From CAVUAT01 sp963848045 (GTDB lineage: Bacteria > Actinomycetota > Thermoleophilia > Solirubrobacterales > 70-9), in contig CAWKCC010000004.1 of assembly GCA_963848045.1 (NCBI GenBank), positions 310,001 to 374,000 of the forward strand: a stretch of DNA of 64,000 bases, read 5' to 3'. The position numbers and the translations under genes are program-made. Below are positions 33,086-43,470 of this stretch, piece by piece. Within the stretch, counting starts at the first letter, position 1, and every line of letters begins with the position of its first letter. The notes under the pieces were generated by a model that worked only from the letters and a program-made list of their open reading frames with translations, was not told the origin of the DNA and made no database searches.

Positions 33086-33496
33086 CTACAGCTCGGGAAA
33101 CCAGATGCCGATCTCGCGCGCGGCCGACTCGGGCGAGTCGGAACCGTGAACGAGGTTGAATGTGACCTCGGTGCCGAACTGCCCGCGGATCGAGCCGGCA
33201 TCGGCCTCGACTGGGTCGGTCGCCCCGATCAGCTGGCGCGCGGCCTTGACCGCGTTGGGGCCCTCCAGCACCATCGCCACCAGGGGCCCGCCGGTGATGA
33301 ACGAGACGAGCTCGCCGAAGAACGGCCTGTCCTTGTGCTCCTCGTAGTGGACGTTGGCGATCTGCTCATCGGCCTGCATCTGCTTCAGGGCCACCAGGGC
33401 GAGGCCCTTGCGCTCGAAACGGGAGATCACCTCGCCGGTCAGCCGCCGCTCGAATGCGTCGGGCTTGACGAGGATCAGGGTGCGCTCGCCGGCCAT
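33086..33496 (-). CDS. ndk: Nucleoside diphosphate kinase
   Basis: Ndk transfers the gamma-phosphate between nucleoside tri- and diphosphates through a phospho-His. The 136 residues have RTLILVKPDAFERRLTGEVI, the active-site loop FNLVHGSDSPESAAREI with the catalytic His, and the ending IGIWFPEL. Length and motifs are normal. It starts 1 bp after the stop of the zinc-ribbon gene. Confidence 0.98.
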   Translation of the reverse strand: MAGERTLILVKPDAFERRLTGEVISRFERKGLALVALKQMQADEQIANVHYEEHKDRPFFGELVSFITGGPLVAMVLEGPNAVKAARQLIGATDPVEADAGSIRGQFGTEVTFNLVHGSDSPESAAREIGIWFPEL

Positions 33497-33497
33497 C

Positions 33498-34205
33498 TCA
33501 GCTGGTGGGGCGCGAGCGTCTGCCGCTGCGGCTCTCAGAAGGGCGCGTGGAAGGCGCCGGTGCCGGCTCGCGGCGCGGAGGCTCGGAGCGGGAAGAGCCC
33601 TCCGAACGTGGCAGGCCCGCGGAGCGGGACGGTGACCTCGACCCGGTGCGCTCCCGCGACGAGTCAGAGCTCATGGTGCGCGAGGAGCGCGAGCTGCGGT
33701 CGGATCGCGCAGCGCGCTCGGCCGAGCGGCCGGCGGCGTCCGAGCGCGCGCTCTCACGGCGTCGCCTCACCTCGGTCTCGCAGTAGGGGCAGGTTCCCCA
33801 CTTCGGGTCGAGGGGCTTGTGGCACTTGCGGCAAGGGCTGCGCAGGCGGCGCTCGCAGTTGGGGCAGCGCAGGTAGTCGGTCTCGATCGGGTACTCGCAG
33901 TGGGGGCAGCTCTGCTCGATCAGCTGCCGCAGCCGCAGCTCGGCGGCGCGAAGCTCGAGCGCGCGCTCGTCGCGGTCCTCGAGGAACTCGGGCGGGCGCA
34001 GGATCGTGTAGACGACGGTGCCGATGTAGGGAAAGAACGAGGCAGCGGTGGCGCAGGCGATCAGCACCGGATCCTCGATTCGCCGTTTCGCGTCCTGGTA
34101 GGTCCAGTAGATCAGCGCCACCCAGACGGCGAACAGGAAGAGCACCAGGAGGTTGACGACGAGACTGAGGGCGCCGCCATCTATGCCGAAGATCGCAATG
34201 AGCAT
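33498..34205 (-). CDS. Membrane zinc-ribbon protein with Arg/Ser-rich tail
   Basis: This gene is not a named family to me. It encodes 235 residues from ATG 34205. One helix near the N-terminus (LSLVVNLLVLFLFAVWVALI) is followed by a second hydrophobic stretch (VLIACATAASFFPYIGTVVY). Two zinc ribbons with four CxxC pairs come next (CPHC, CPNC, CRKC, CPYC). The last 80 residues are almost only Ser, Arg, Pro, Glu and Ala with many RS pairs (SDRSSRSSRTMSSDSSRERT), clearly disordered. It lies between the folC region and ndk, so it travels with housekeeping genes. A ribosome-linked or RNA-binding role is possible; there is no direct evidence. Confidence 0.75.
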   Translation of the reverse strand: MLIAIFGIDGGALSLVVNLLVLFLFAVWVALIYWTYQDAKRRIEDPVLIACATAASFFPYIGTVVYTILRPPEFLEDRDERALELRAAELRLRQLIEQSCPHCEYPIETDYLRCPNCERRLRSPCRKCHKPLDPKWGTCPYCETEVRRRRESARSDAAGRSAERAARSDRSSRSSRTMSSDSSRERTGSRSPSRSAGLPRSEGSSRSEPPRREPAPAPSTRPSESRSGRRSRPTS

Positions 34206-34342
34206 GGGAAAGGAGCCGCCGAGTCTACTTTCGTCGGCAAAGCGGGTAACCCTGCCCTCTCTCGCTCGGGCGGCTGCGGCGCGCGCCCGCCCGAACACCC
34301 GTCCAATACCCGCGCCGGTCGAGGCTCCCTGGCTTCGCCTCG

Positions 34343-34462
34343 CTACAGGAAGAGCAGCCCGAAGGCGTAGCCGACGGCGAAGAAGACGAGAATCACCACG
34401 GCGACCACCAGCGCCACCAGGCCCATCATCGTCAGCAGCTCTCCGCGGGCCTCCCTATCCAT
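34343..34462 (-). CDS. Small single-pass membrane protein (39 residues)
   Basis: This short reading frame lies between folC and the zinc-ribbon gene. It encodes MDREARGELLTMMGLVALVV followed by AVVILVFFAVGYAFGLLFL. The charged N-terminus, a 25-residue hydrophobic helix and a clean stop in a 275-bp gap otherwise without genes make it a credible small protein. In Streptomyces-type gene orders a membrane protein (DUF4233) sits in this slot, but this one is far shorter and I cannot call it homologous. No clear ribosome site precedes the ATG; it starts 18 bp after the folC stop. Confidence 0.6.
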   Translation of the reverse strand: MDREARGELLTMMGLVALVVAVVILVFFAVGYAFGLLFL

Positions 34463-34480
34463 ACGACGCGAAACGGTACA

Positions 34481-35746
34481 TCACTCGGAGAGCCGATCCA
34501 GGGCGGATCCGATCAGGAAATGCGAGCCGGTGACCAGCAGCGGCACGGCCAGCTCGAGGGCCAGGGAGCGCCCCCGCTCGATGCCCGCCGCGGGCCCTGC
34601 CGCGAGCTCAGCCTCGACCCCTTGCCCGGCGAACTGCGCCGCGAGCTCGCCCGCGTCCCGCGAACGACCTCCCGGGCGCCCGCCGGCGGCGATCGCCTCC
34701 GCGGCGACCTCGGCGCACACGGCGCGGGCGCAGTGCGGCGCCAGCGCCTCGACGATCGCCTCGGAGTCCTTGTCCTCGAGCACGGCGATGCAGCACACGA
34801 CCTTGGCGCCGCCGGTCAGCTCGGGAAGCGTGGCCGCCAGGGCTCGCGCGCCGGCGGCGTTGTGCGCCGCATCGAGAATCGCGGGCGGCTCGCCCGCCAG
34901 CACCTGCGCACGACCGGGGACCGCCGCCGAGTCGATCGCCGCGGCGACGGCGTCCTCGCGCAGATCCCCCAGCAGCGCCGCGGCGGCAGCCAGCGCCACC
35001 CCGAGGTTCGCGCGCTGATAGCCGGGGAGCGCCGTCCCCGGGCCGACGGCAACCGGGGGGGCGACGACGAGCTGGGCGTGATGGCGCTCCGCCGCTCGCT
35101 CGGCCGCGGCCAGCACCTTCGCTGGGAGCTCGCCGCAGACGAGCATGCTGCTGTCGCGCAGAACCGCGAGCTTCTCGGCGGCGATCTCCTGCAGGGACTC
35201 CCCCAGCCACTCGGTGTGGTCGAGCCCGACAGAGGTCAGCGCCGTGAGTCGGGAGGGGATCACGTTGGTCGCGTCGAGGCGGCCGCCCAGGCCGGCCTCG
35301 ATCACCCCCACCTTCACCCGCGCCGCGGCGAGAGCGACGAAGGCGGCCGCCGTGAACAGCTCGAACTGGGTCACCGGCCCCTCCTCGCCCGCTGATCGGT
35401 CGGCGACCTCGGCCGCCTGCTGGGCGCGTTGCAGGGCCTCAGCCAGGGCCGGCTCGGTGATCGGCTCTGTCCCGATCAGAATGCGCTCGCGCCACAAGCG
35501 CAGATGCGGCGACAGGTACGCGCCGGCCGGGACGCCGTGGGCTTCGAGCAGCGCCGTCGTCATCCGGGAGACCGAGCTCTTGCCGTTGGTGCCCACCACG
35601 TGCACGGAGGCGAAGCGGTGTTGCGGCATTCCCAGAAGCGAACAGAGGCGCCGCATGCGCTCCAAGCCCAGCCGCCAGCCCAGGGGCTCGCGAGAGCGCA
35701 TGATCCTTATGACGGTCTCGCCATCAGACAGCGGCTCTTCCGACAA
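34481..35746 (-). CDS. folC: Folylpolyglutamate synthase / dihydrofolate synthase
   Basis: FolC adds glutamate to dihydropteroate and to folates. It has the Mur-ligase-like P-loop VVGTNGKSSVSRMTTALLEA, YLSPHLRLWRERI, EAGLGGRLDATN with LTSVGLDHTEWLGESLQEIA, and DAAHNAAGARALAATL at the start of the C-terminal domain, near LVTGSHFLIG at the end. The 421 residues start at TTG 35746, with GGAGG 9 nt upstream, which supports this unusual start. It follows valS by 87 bp. Confidence 0.95.
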   Translation of the reverse strand: MSEEPLSDGETVIRIMRSREPLGWRLGLERMRRLCSLLGMPQHRFASVHVVGTNGKSSVSRMTTALLEAHGVPAGAYLSPHLRLWRERILIGTEPITEPALAEALQRAQQAAEVADRSAGEEGPVTQFELFTAAAFVALAAARVKVGVIEAGLGGRLDATNVIPSRLTALTSVGLDHTEWLGESLQEIAAEKLAVLRDSSMLVCGELPAKVLAAAERAAERHHAQLVVAPPVAVGPGTALPGYQRANLGVALAAAAALLGDLREDAVAAAIDSAAVPGRAQVLAGEPPAILDAAHNAAGARALAATLPELTGGAKVVCCIAVLEDKDSEAIVEALAPHCARAVCAEVAAEAIAAGGRPGGRSRDAGELAAQFAGQGVEAELAAGPAAGIERGRSLALELAVPLLVTGSHFLIGSALDRLSE

Positions 35747-35833
35747 CAGTCCCCACCTCCCCTGAGATCAGCCCGCACCTGATCGGCACGGCGCCGGGGG
35801 TGCAGGCTGCGACGCCACCGGCCTCTGGCTCCT

Positions 35834-38401
35834 CTAGCCGAGCTCCTCGAGCTCGGCTCGGTGGGCCTCGAGCTTGACCCGCTCGGCGTCGACGACGTCG
35901 GCGGGCGCCTTGGCCACGAAGCCCTCGTTGGAGAGCTTGCGCTCGCCGCGCTCGACCTCGGAGCGAAGCTGCTCGCGGCGCTCCTCGATCCGCGCCCGCG
36001 CGGCTTCGGCGTCGAGTCCCTCGGTCTCGAGCAGCTCGACCCCGGCGACCGTGGCGATCGCCTCGCCCTCGCGCTCGTCGAACTCGACGCGGGCCAGGCG
36101 GTCGACGAGACCGTGTGGTCGCCCGTCGGGGGCCCGGGCGTCGAGCACCTGGCCTGCCGCGACACCCGCGAGGTCCCGCCAGCGCCGCAGGCCGCGGGTG
36201 AGCTCGATCGCGGCGCCGATCTCGCGCTCGGCGGCGACGTCGACGAGCGCCTCCTCGGCCTCGGGGAAGGGATGTACCGCCAGCGCCTCCGAGGGCTTGG
36301 CGGGCAGGTAGGAGTAGATCTCCTCTGTCACGAAGGGCATCAGGGGGTGGGCCAGCGCCAGCACCTGCTCGAGCGCCCAGAGCAGCGTCGCCGAGGCTCC
36401 CTGGTCGCCGTCGTAGAGCCGAGGCTTGACGATCTCGAGGTACCAGTCACAGAGCTCCGACCAGAAGAACTCGTAGAGGTCGAGCGCCGCATGCGAGAAG
36501 TCGTAGGCCTCGATCGAGGCGGTGACCGAGGCGACCGCGCGCTGCAGGCGAGAGCCGATCCAGCGGTCCTCGACCGGGGCCTCGGCGGTGGGCGGCCGAC
36601 CCTCGCCCCCGCCCGCGTTCAGCAGGATCAGCCGCGAGGCGTTCCACATCTTGTTGGCGAGGTCGCGGCCCTGCTTGACGCGTGCCTCCGAGTAGCGGAC
36701 GTCCTGGGTCGAGGACATCGCCAGCAGCCCGAAGCGCAGGGCGTCGGCGCCATGCACGGAGATCTCGTCCAGCGGGTCGATGCCGGTTCCGAGGCTCTTT
36801 GACATGCGGCGTCCGTCGGGCGCCTGGATCACCGAGTGGATATAGACGTCGCGGAAGGGGACCTCCCCGGTGAACTCGAGCGAGGTCATGATCATCCGCG
36901 CGACCCAGAGGAAGATGATGTCGCGAGCGGTCGAGAGCACGTCCGTCGGGAAGAAGGCCTTGTACTCAGGCGTCTCGGTATCGGGCCAGCCCAGGGTCGC
37001 GAACGGCCACAGCGCCGAGCTGAACCAGGTGTCGAGCACGTCTGACTCCTGCTCCCAGCCCTCGCCCTGTGGCGGCTCCTCGCCCACGTAGGTCTCCTCG
37101 CCGCGATACCAGACCGGCAGCCGGTGTCCCCACCAGAGCTGTCTCGAGACGCACCATGGGCGGATCCGCTCGAGCCAATCGAGGTAGACCTCGCCCTGGG
37201 ATTCCGGGATGAAGCGCACGCGGCCCTGCTTGACGACCTCGATCGCGGGCCTTGCCATCTGGTCCATGCGGCAGAACCACTGCAGCGAGATCAGCGGCTC
37301 GATCCGCTCCCCGGAGCGGTGCGAGAAGGGGACCGTGTGCGTGTAGGGCTGTTCGTCGCGCAGCGCCCCCTCCTCGCGCAGGGCGCTGACCACCGCCTCG
37401 CGGCTCTCGGCGGCGGTGAGGCCGCGAAACCGCTGAGGCGCCGCATCGGTGATGCGGCCGTCCTCGCCGATCACCGAGATCGCCTCCAGTCCGTGCTTCT
37501 GGCCGATCTCGAAGTCGTTGGGGTCGTGGCCGGGAGTGATCTTGAGCGCACCGGTGCCGAAGCCGACGTCAACGTGCTCGTCGGCGATCACGGGCAGCCG
37601 CCGCCCGACCAGCGGCAGGATCGCGTGCTTGCCGACGGCGTCGCGATAGCGCTCGTCGGCCGGGTTGACCGCCACCGCGGTATCGGCGAGCATCGTCTCG
37701 GGGCGCACGGTCACGACCACAAGCTCGCCCCCTTCCTCCAGCGGGTAGGCGATCTCGTAGAGCGTGTCTGTGACCTCGCGATTCTCGATCTCGAGATCGG
37801 AGATCGCCGAGTGCAGGCCCGGGTCCCAGTTGACCATGTAGCTGTCGCGGTAGATCGAGCCCTTCTCGTAGAGCGCGACGAAGACGCGGTAGACGGCCCG
37901 CACGTAGCCCTCGTCAAGGGTGAAGCGCTCGCGCTCGTAGTCGCAGGAGGCGCCGAGGCGCTTCAGCTGCTCGACGATCGTCGAGCCGTATTGCCGTTTC
38001 CAGCTCCAGACCCGCTCGGTGAACGCCTCTCGGCCGAGCCCCTGGCGGTCGGTTCCCTCCTTTGCCAGCTCCTTCTCCACGACCGCCTGGGTTCCGATGC
38101 CCGCGTGGTCGGTGCCCAGCAGCCAGAGCGTGCTGCGACCGCGCATGCGGTTGACCCGGACCAGCGCGTCCTGGATCGTGCCGTTGAGGGCGTGGCCCAT
38201 GTGCAGGGCGCCGGTGACGTTGGGGGGCGGGATCACGATCGAGAAGTTCTGCTCGGGGCTGCCCTCGGCGTCGGGGTGAAACCAGCCACCCTGCATCCAG
38301 CGCTCGAAGACGCGCTGCTCGACCTCGCCGGGATCCCAGCGGGTGGTCGCCTCCAGCTTGGCTCTCTTCTCGGAGTCCACGATCGCCCGTCGATTATTCA
38401 C
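35834..38401 (-). CDS. valS: Valyl-tRNA synthetase
   Basis: This class I synthetase charges tRNA-Val. It has the HIGH motif as HMGH in IPPPNVTGALHMGHALNGTI, the editing-domain opening with TVRPETMLADTAVAVNPAD, and the KMSKS motif as RMSKS in QAPDGRRMSKSLGTGIDPLD. The C-terminal coiled-coil arm ends EGFVAKAPADVVDAERVKLE. The 855 residues are normal. The start is GTG at 38401; another in-frame GTG about 8 codons later is possible, and neither has a strong ribosome site. clpX lies 40 bp upstream. Confidence 0.97.
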   Translation of the reverse strand: MNNRRAIVDSEKRAKLEATTRWDPGEVEQRVFERWMQGGWFHPDAEGSPEQNFSIVIPPPNVTGALHMGHALNGTIQDALVRVNRMRGRSTLWLLGTDHAGIGTQAVVEKELAKEGTDRQGLGREAFTERVWSWKRQYGSTIVEQLKRLGASCDYERERFTLDEGYVRAVYRVFVALYEKGSIYRDSYMVNWDPGLHSAISDLEIENREVTDTLYEIAYPLEEGGELVVVTVRPETMLADTAVAVNPADERYRDAVGKHAILPLVGRRLPVIADEHVDVGFGTGALKITPGHDPNDFEIGQKHGLEAISVIGEDGRITDAAPQRFRGLTAAESREAVVSALREEGALRDEQPYTHTVPFSHRSGERIEPLISLQWFCRMDQMARPAIEVVKQGRVRFIPESQGEVYLDWLERIRPWCVSRQLWWGHRLPVWYRGEETYVGEEPPQGEGWEQESDVLDTWFSSALWPFATLGWPDTETPEYKAFFPTDVLSTARDIIFLWVARMIMTSLEFTGEVPFRDVYIHSVIQAPDGRRMSKSLGTGIDPLDEISVHGADALRFGLLAMSSTQDVRYSEARVKQGRDLANKMWNASRLILLNAGGGEGRPPTAEAPVEDRWIGSRLQRAVASVTASIEAYDFSHAALDLYEFFWSELCDWYLEIVKPRLYDGDQGASATLLWALEQVLALAHPLMPFVTEEIYSYLPAKPSEALAVHPFPEAEEALVDVAAEREIGAAIELTRGLRRWRDLAGVAAGQVLDARAPDGRPHGLVDRLARVEFDEREGEAIATVAGVELLETEGLDAEAARARIEERREQLRSEVERGERKLSNEGFVAKAPADVVDAERVKLEAHRAELEELG

Positions 38402-38441
38402 GCTCGGGCGATCTGCCCGGCGCGAGGGAGGCCTGCGGCCG

Positions 38442-39737
<1,296 letters not shown>

Positions 39738-39776
39738 CGGAATCCACTCCCTAGATCGACGTTTTCCGGCTGGGAT

Positions 39777-39800
39777 CCCCGCTTCTCAGAAGCTTAGGGG
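39777..39800 (-). promoter_or_regulatory. Hairpin in the clpX leader
   Basis: On the minus strand CCCC-TAA-GCTTC-TGA-GAAGC-GGGG forms a 9-bp stem with one TAA bulge and a 3-nt loop, 40 nt before the CTG start of clpX. It could be a terminator for the upstream M23 gene, a 5' regulatory stem or a protein site. It does not match CIRCE, HAIR or CtsR operators that I know. Confidence 0.35.
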
Positions 39801-39915
39801 ACGCCCCGCACCGGCCTACGGGGTGTTTACGCCGGGCGCTGCCGGACTCCTTCCGAGCTCACACCCGCCGCCAGCCCAGTCGCGCCCTCGACGGATCGGG
39901 GAACCGCGGTCGCTG

Positions 39916-40706
39916 CTAGCTGAAGCGGTCCCAGCGGCGCAACAGGGGCCAGGGGTCGATCGGGCGGCCGCGCCGATGGATCTCGAAATGAAGGTGGCAG
40001 GGCGTGCCGCCGGCGTTGCCGGTGCGGCCGATCCTGCCGACGCGCTCGCCGGTCAGCACCTGCTCGCCGCGGGTCACCTCGGCCGGGCGCGCGAGATGAG
40101 CGTAGAAGTAGGAGCGGCGCTCGCCGAGGCCGCGGATCTTCACGTAGTTGCCGTAGAGGCGGGGATCGAAGCCGCGGCGCACGACGGTGCCGGCGCGGGC
40201 CGCTCGCAGCGCGCGGCCGCAGGGCGCGAGGATGTCGAAGCCCTCGTGGACGCGGCCGCCGTTGCGGCCCGCGCCGAACGCGCCGGTCCCTCCCCTGGTC
40301 CCGTGCGATCCGCGCACAGGGAAGGCATGGCCACGCAGGTTCAGCTTGCCGATCAGCTTCTCGGGCCCTCCCGGTGAGCCGACCAGGATGCGGTAGGAGC
40401 CGTCGGGAGCGGGCTTGCCTGAGACACGGAGGCCGTCCCAGCCCACCGACAGCCTCGTGCCCGGCGAGACCGCGGCGAAGCGGAAGCGGCGCGCCTCGCT
40501 TCGTGCCCCGACCACGCGCACGACGACGTCGATCGGGGCCGGCACCTCAGCCCGGAACTCGATCCGCGCCTTGGCCGCTGACTCCAGGAAGACCTGCTGC
40601 GGCGAGACCGATGCGTCCCGCACGCGAAGCTCGGCGGCCGAGACGGTCGGTGCTGCGACCAGAAGGGCGGCCGCCGCCGATGCGACGGCCCCGGAGCGCC
40701 GACCGC

Positions 40707-40710
<4 letters not shown>
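39916..40710 (-). CDS. Secreted M23 family metallopeptidase (CTG start)
   Basis: This is a lysostaphin/LytM-type endopeptidase for peptidoglycan peptides. Reading from CTG at 40710 gives a Sec signal peptide (GAVASAAAALLVAAPTVSAA) then an N-terminal beta domain (about residues 35-130) and the M23 domain with zinc motifs HEGFDIL (HxxxD) and CHLHFEI (HxH); SYFYAHLARPAEVTRGEQVL lies between. The CTG overlaps the clpP TGA as CTGA, like the ATGA couplings elsewhere in the window. The first ordinary start, a GTG at 40623, would lose the signal peptide. The M23 zinc residues are intact, so it is probably active. It sits unusually between clpP and clpX. Confidence 0.85.
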
Positions 40711-41291
<581 letters not shown>

Positions 41292-41300
41292 TGGCGGGTG

Positions 41301-41328
41301 AGCCTAGCAATCCACCATTCCCGTCCAA
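41301..41328 (-). promoter_or_regulatory. Predicted clpP promoter
   Basis: On the minus strand TTGGAC (41328-41323), a 16-nt spacer and TAGGCT (41306-41301) precede the clpP ATG at 41291 by about 10 bases. The -10 is the same hexamer as that of the kdd promoter, and again the leader would be only a few bases long. The -35 is a weak match. Confidence 0.4.
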
Positions 41329-41395
41329 CCCGCATCTCCTCGGCTTCGGCTGCCAGGATGCGGGGCCGCGACGCGACCGGGGTGGTCACACTGGT

Positions 41396-41410
41396 TGTCC
41401 CTGAGGGACA
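41396..41410. promoter_or_regulatory. 15-bp perfect dyad in the clpP/DUF488 divergent gap
   Basis: TGTCCCT-G-AGGGACA has two perfect 7-bp arms around one base. It lies 11 bp before the ATG of the DUF488 gene and about 100 bp before clpP on the other strand. The size and symmetry suit a dimeric repressor site. It does not resemble the HspR, LexA or ClgR sites I know. If the DUF488 gene instead starts at TTG 41395 it would be coding. Confidence 0.45.
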
Positions 41411-41421
41411 CTTCCGGAGTG

Positions 41422-41964
41422 ATGGCGCACGCCGAGATCCTCACGGTCGGGCACTCCAACCACGAGGAGCGGGAGTTCCTGGATCTGCTTCAAGGGGCCG
41501 GGGTCGAGTTGGTGGTGGACGTGCGCGCAAACCCCCATTCGCGCTTCCAGCACTTCAACCGCTCCTCGCTGGCCGGCTCGCTGGCCGCGAGCGGCATCGG
41601 CTACGAGCCCATGGGGGAGCAGCTCGGCGGCCTGCGGAAGCCGCGCCCCGACTCGGTCAACGACGCCTGGGAGGACGAGTTCTTCCGCGGCTATGCCGAC
41701 CACATGGCCGGCGATGAGTTCGCCGCGGGCCTGGCGCGCCTGGGCGAGCTGGCCGAGGGCCGGCGGATCGCCTTGATGTGCGCCGAGGCCGACTGGGCCG
41801 AATGCCACCGCCGCCTGCTCGCCGACGCCCTCGTGGCCCATGGCCACCACGTGGCACACCTCGGGCCACACGGTGAGCTGGCAGAACACGAGCTCAGCGA
41901 GTCCGCCGTGCTCGCCGAGGGCCGGCTCAGCTACCCGCGGCCCCAGACCTCGCTCGACCTCTGA
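41422..41964 (+). CDS. DUF488 domain protein
   Basis: This is a small conserved protein of unknown activity. The 180 residues have the family opening ILTVGHSNHEEREFLDLLQG, then VVDVRANPHSRFQHFN, GYEPMGEQLGGLRKPR and the Cys-rich finish RIALMCAEADWAECHRRLLA. Length is usual. I chose the ATG at 41422; a TTG at 41395 is in frame. It is read away from clpP and belongs to a short island between clpP and tig. Confidence 0.85.
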   Translation: MAHAEILTVGHSNHEEREFLDLLQGAGVELVVDVRANPHSRFQHFNRSSLAGSLAASGIGYEPMGEQLGGLRKPRPDSVNDAWEDEFFRGYADHMAGDEFAAGLARLGELAEGRRIALMCAEADWAECHRRLLADALVAHGHHVAHLGPHGELAEHELSESAVLAEGRLSYPRPQTSLDL

Positions 41965-42109
41965 TCAAATCCGAATCGGTAGCGTCGAGAACGCTCGCGC
42001 CGTCGGCCGGCTCGGCTGAAGCTCCTGGTTGCGCCCGCCCTAGGAGGGTCGGCGGAATCGTCCGATCGGAATCAGGCCTTTCGCCCATCGTGTGGAAGAG
42101 TGACCGACG

Positions 42110-43006
42110 ATGCCCGACCGAGAGCTCGAGACCGTCGGAGCCGACCCGAAATGGAAGCTCCAGCGCGGGGACGGCGCGGGGCCCTTCACCAGCCGTCTGA
42201 GATGGCGGGCCCCGAGCGAGGGCGAGGCGACCTGGGAGTCACGGCGCGCCCGCAAGCGCGGCACGATCGCGCTTCGGGCGAGGGCCGGGGAAGCCGTTAG
42301 GTTCCTGCGCGCTCCGGCGCCCCTGATCCGGCGACTTCGCCGCGTCAACTGGGTCGCAGCGGGCGCGTTCACCGTCGGCGGCTCGCTGTTCGCGCTGGGT
42401 GCCGTGGTGGCGCAGCTGGGCTCCGGCAGCGCGGTGTCCGCCGGCTCCATTTACCTCGCCGGGGGCGTGTTCTTCAGCACCGGCGCCTATGCGTCGCTGC
42501 TGGGAGCGATCAACGGCCCGCGAAGCGTCGGAGCCGACGGGACGCCAACGGCCGGGCGCTGGCGCTGGTGGTCGTACGAGCCCGAGCGCATAGCCTGGCT
42601 GGCCACCTTCGTCCTCTTCGCCGGCACCCTTGCCTTCGCGGTCAGCCTGGTGAACTCATTCCTCGAAGGCCTCACCACGCAGGGCGCCAACCGCCTGATC
42701 TGGGCGCCGGAGGTGACGGGCTGCGTGCTGTTCCTGATCTCCGGCCATCTCGGGATGGCGGAGATCTGCCACCGCTCGCGTCCCTGCCTGCGGCGGCGAG
42801 ACCTCGGTTGGTGGATCGTCGCCATCAACCAGATCGGATCGATCCTGTTCATGATCTCGGCGCTCGCGGCTTTCACCCGGCCCGAGGCGGGAAGCGAGGT
42901 CAATGTCGACATCGCCAACTGGGGCACCATGACCGGCGCGCTCTGCTTCGCCATCGGAGGGGTGATGCAGGCGTTCGATCGGCCAGGCGCTGCGGCCGAG
43001 GAATGA
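42110..43006 (+). CDS. Polytopic membrane protein, YrhK-like
   Basis: The protein has 298 residues, with a basic hydrophilic N-terminus (about 70 residues) and roughly six to seven helices. Two segments look like repeats of a YrhK-type unit: NWVAAGAFTVGGSLFALGAV with YLAGGVFFSTGAYASLLGAI, and WWIVAINQIGSILFMISALA with NWGTMTGALCFAIGGVMQAF. Function is unknown. ATG at 42110 follows a weak GGAAGAG. The stop is 6 bp from the convergent next gene. Confidence 0.7.
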   Translation: MPDRELETVGADPKWKLQRGDGAGPFTSRLRWRAPSEGEATWESRRARKRGTIALRARAGEAVRFLRAPAPLIRRLRRVNWVAAGAFTVGGSLFALGAVVAQLGSGSAVSAGSIYLAGGVFFSTGAYASLLGAINGPRSVGADGTPTAGRWRWWSYEPERIAWLATFVLFAGTLAFAVSLVNSFLEGLTTQGANRLIWAPEVTGCVLFLISGHLGMAEICHRSRPCLRRRDLGWWIVAINQIGSILFMISALAAFTRPEAGSEVNVDIANWGTMTGALCFAIGGVMQAFDRPGAAAEE

Positions 43007-43012
43007 CCTCGT

Positions 43013-43420
43013 TCAGCGACGCAGCCCGGCGACCAGGATGGCCAGCACCGCCGCGTCCAGGAGCAGCAGGGCGATCGCGATGGCGGCCTCGTCCGAGAAG
43101 AACATGATCGCGGCAGCGATATGCCCGAGGACGGACGCGATGCCGATCAAGAGGCCGGGTTGCCGTCTGAGCCAGACGGCGGGCGCGGCCGCGAGCTGTG
43201 TGAGGCCGACAAGCAACATCAGCCACCCCCACGGTCGTGCGTCACCGAGGAGCCACGCCGCAGTGGTGATGAAGATCTCCGACCCCGCGATCACCGAGAT
43301 CGCGTAGAAGACGTTCAGCAGGCCGATCACGGCAAGCCAGCTGCCCGCGAAGACCAGCGGGCCGACACTCGGCAGGCGGGTCCGGGCCGTGTACTTGTAG
43401 TTGTTCGGGTTCTTGCTCAT
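43013..43420 (-). CDS. Small membrane protein, DUF7144-like
   Basis: The 135 residues form four helices: VFAGSWLAVIGLLNVFYAIS, the stretch around WLMLLVGLTQLAAAPAVWL, GIASVLGHIAAAIMFF and IAIALLLLDAAVLAILVAG. The pattern GSWLAVIGLLNVFYAISVIA near the start and the acidic-free short tail match a family of actinobacterial membrane proteins often annotated DUF7144. No activity is known. The start is ATG at 43420. Confidence 0.68.
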   Translation of the reverse strand: MSKNPNNYKYTARTRLPSVGPLVFAGSWLAVIGLLNVFYAISVIAGSEIFITTAAWLLGDARPWGWLMLLVGLTQLAAAPAVWLRRQPGLLIGIASVLGHIAAAIMFFSDEAAIAIALLLLDAAVLAILVAGLRR

Positions 43421-43470
43421 CTACTCCAGCTCCGCCGGGACCGTGTCGCCCCCACGATCCGCGGCTCGCA

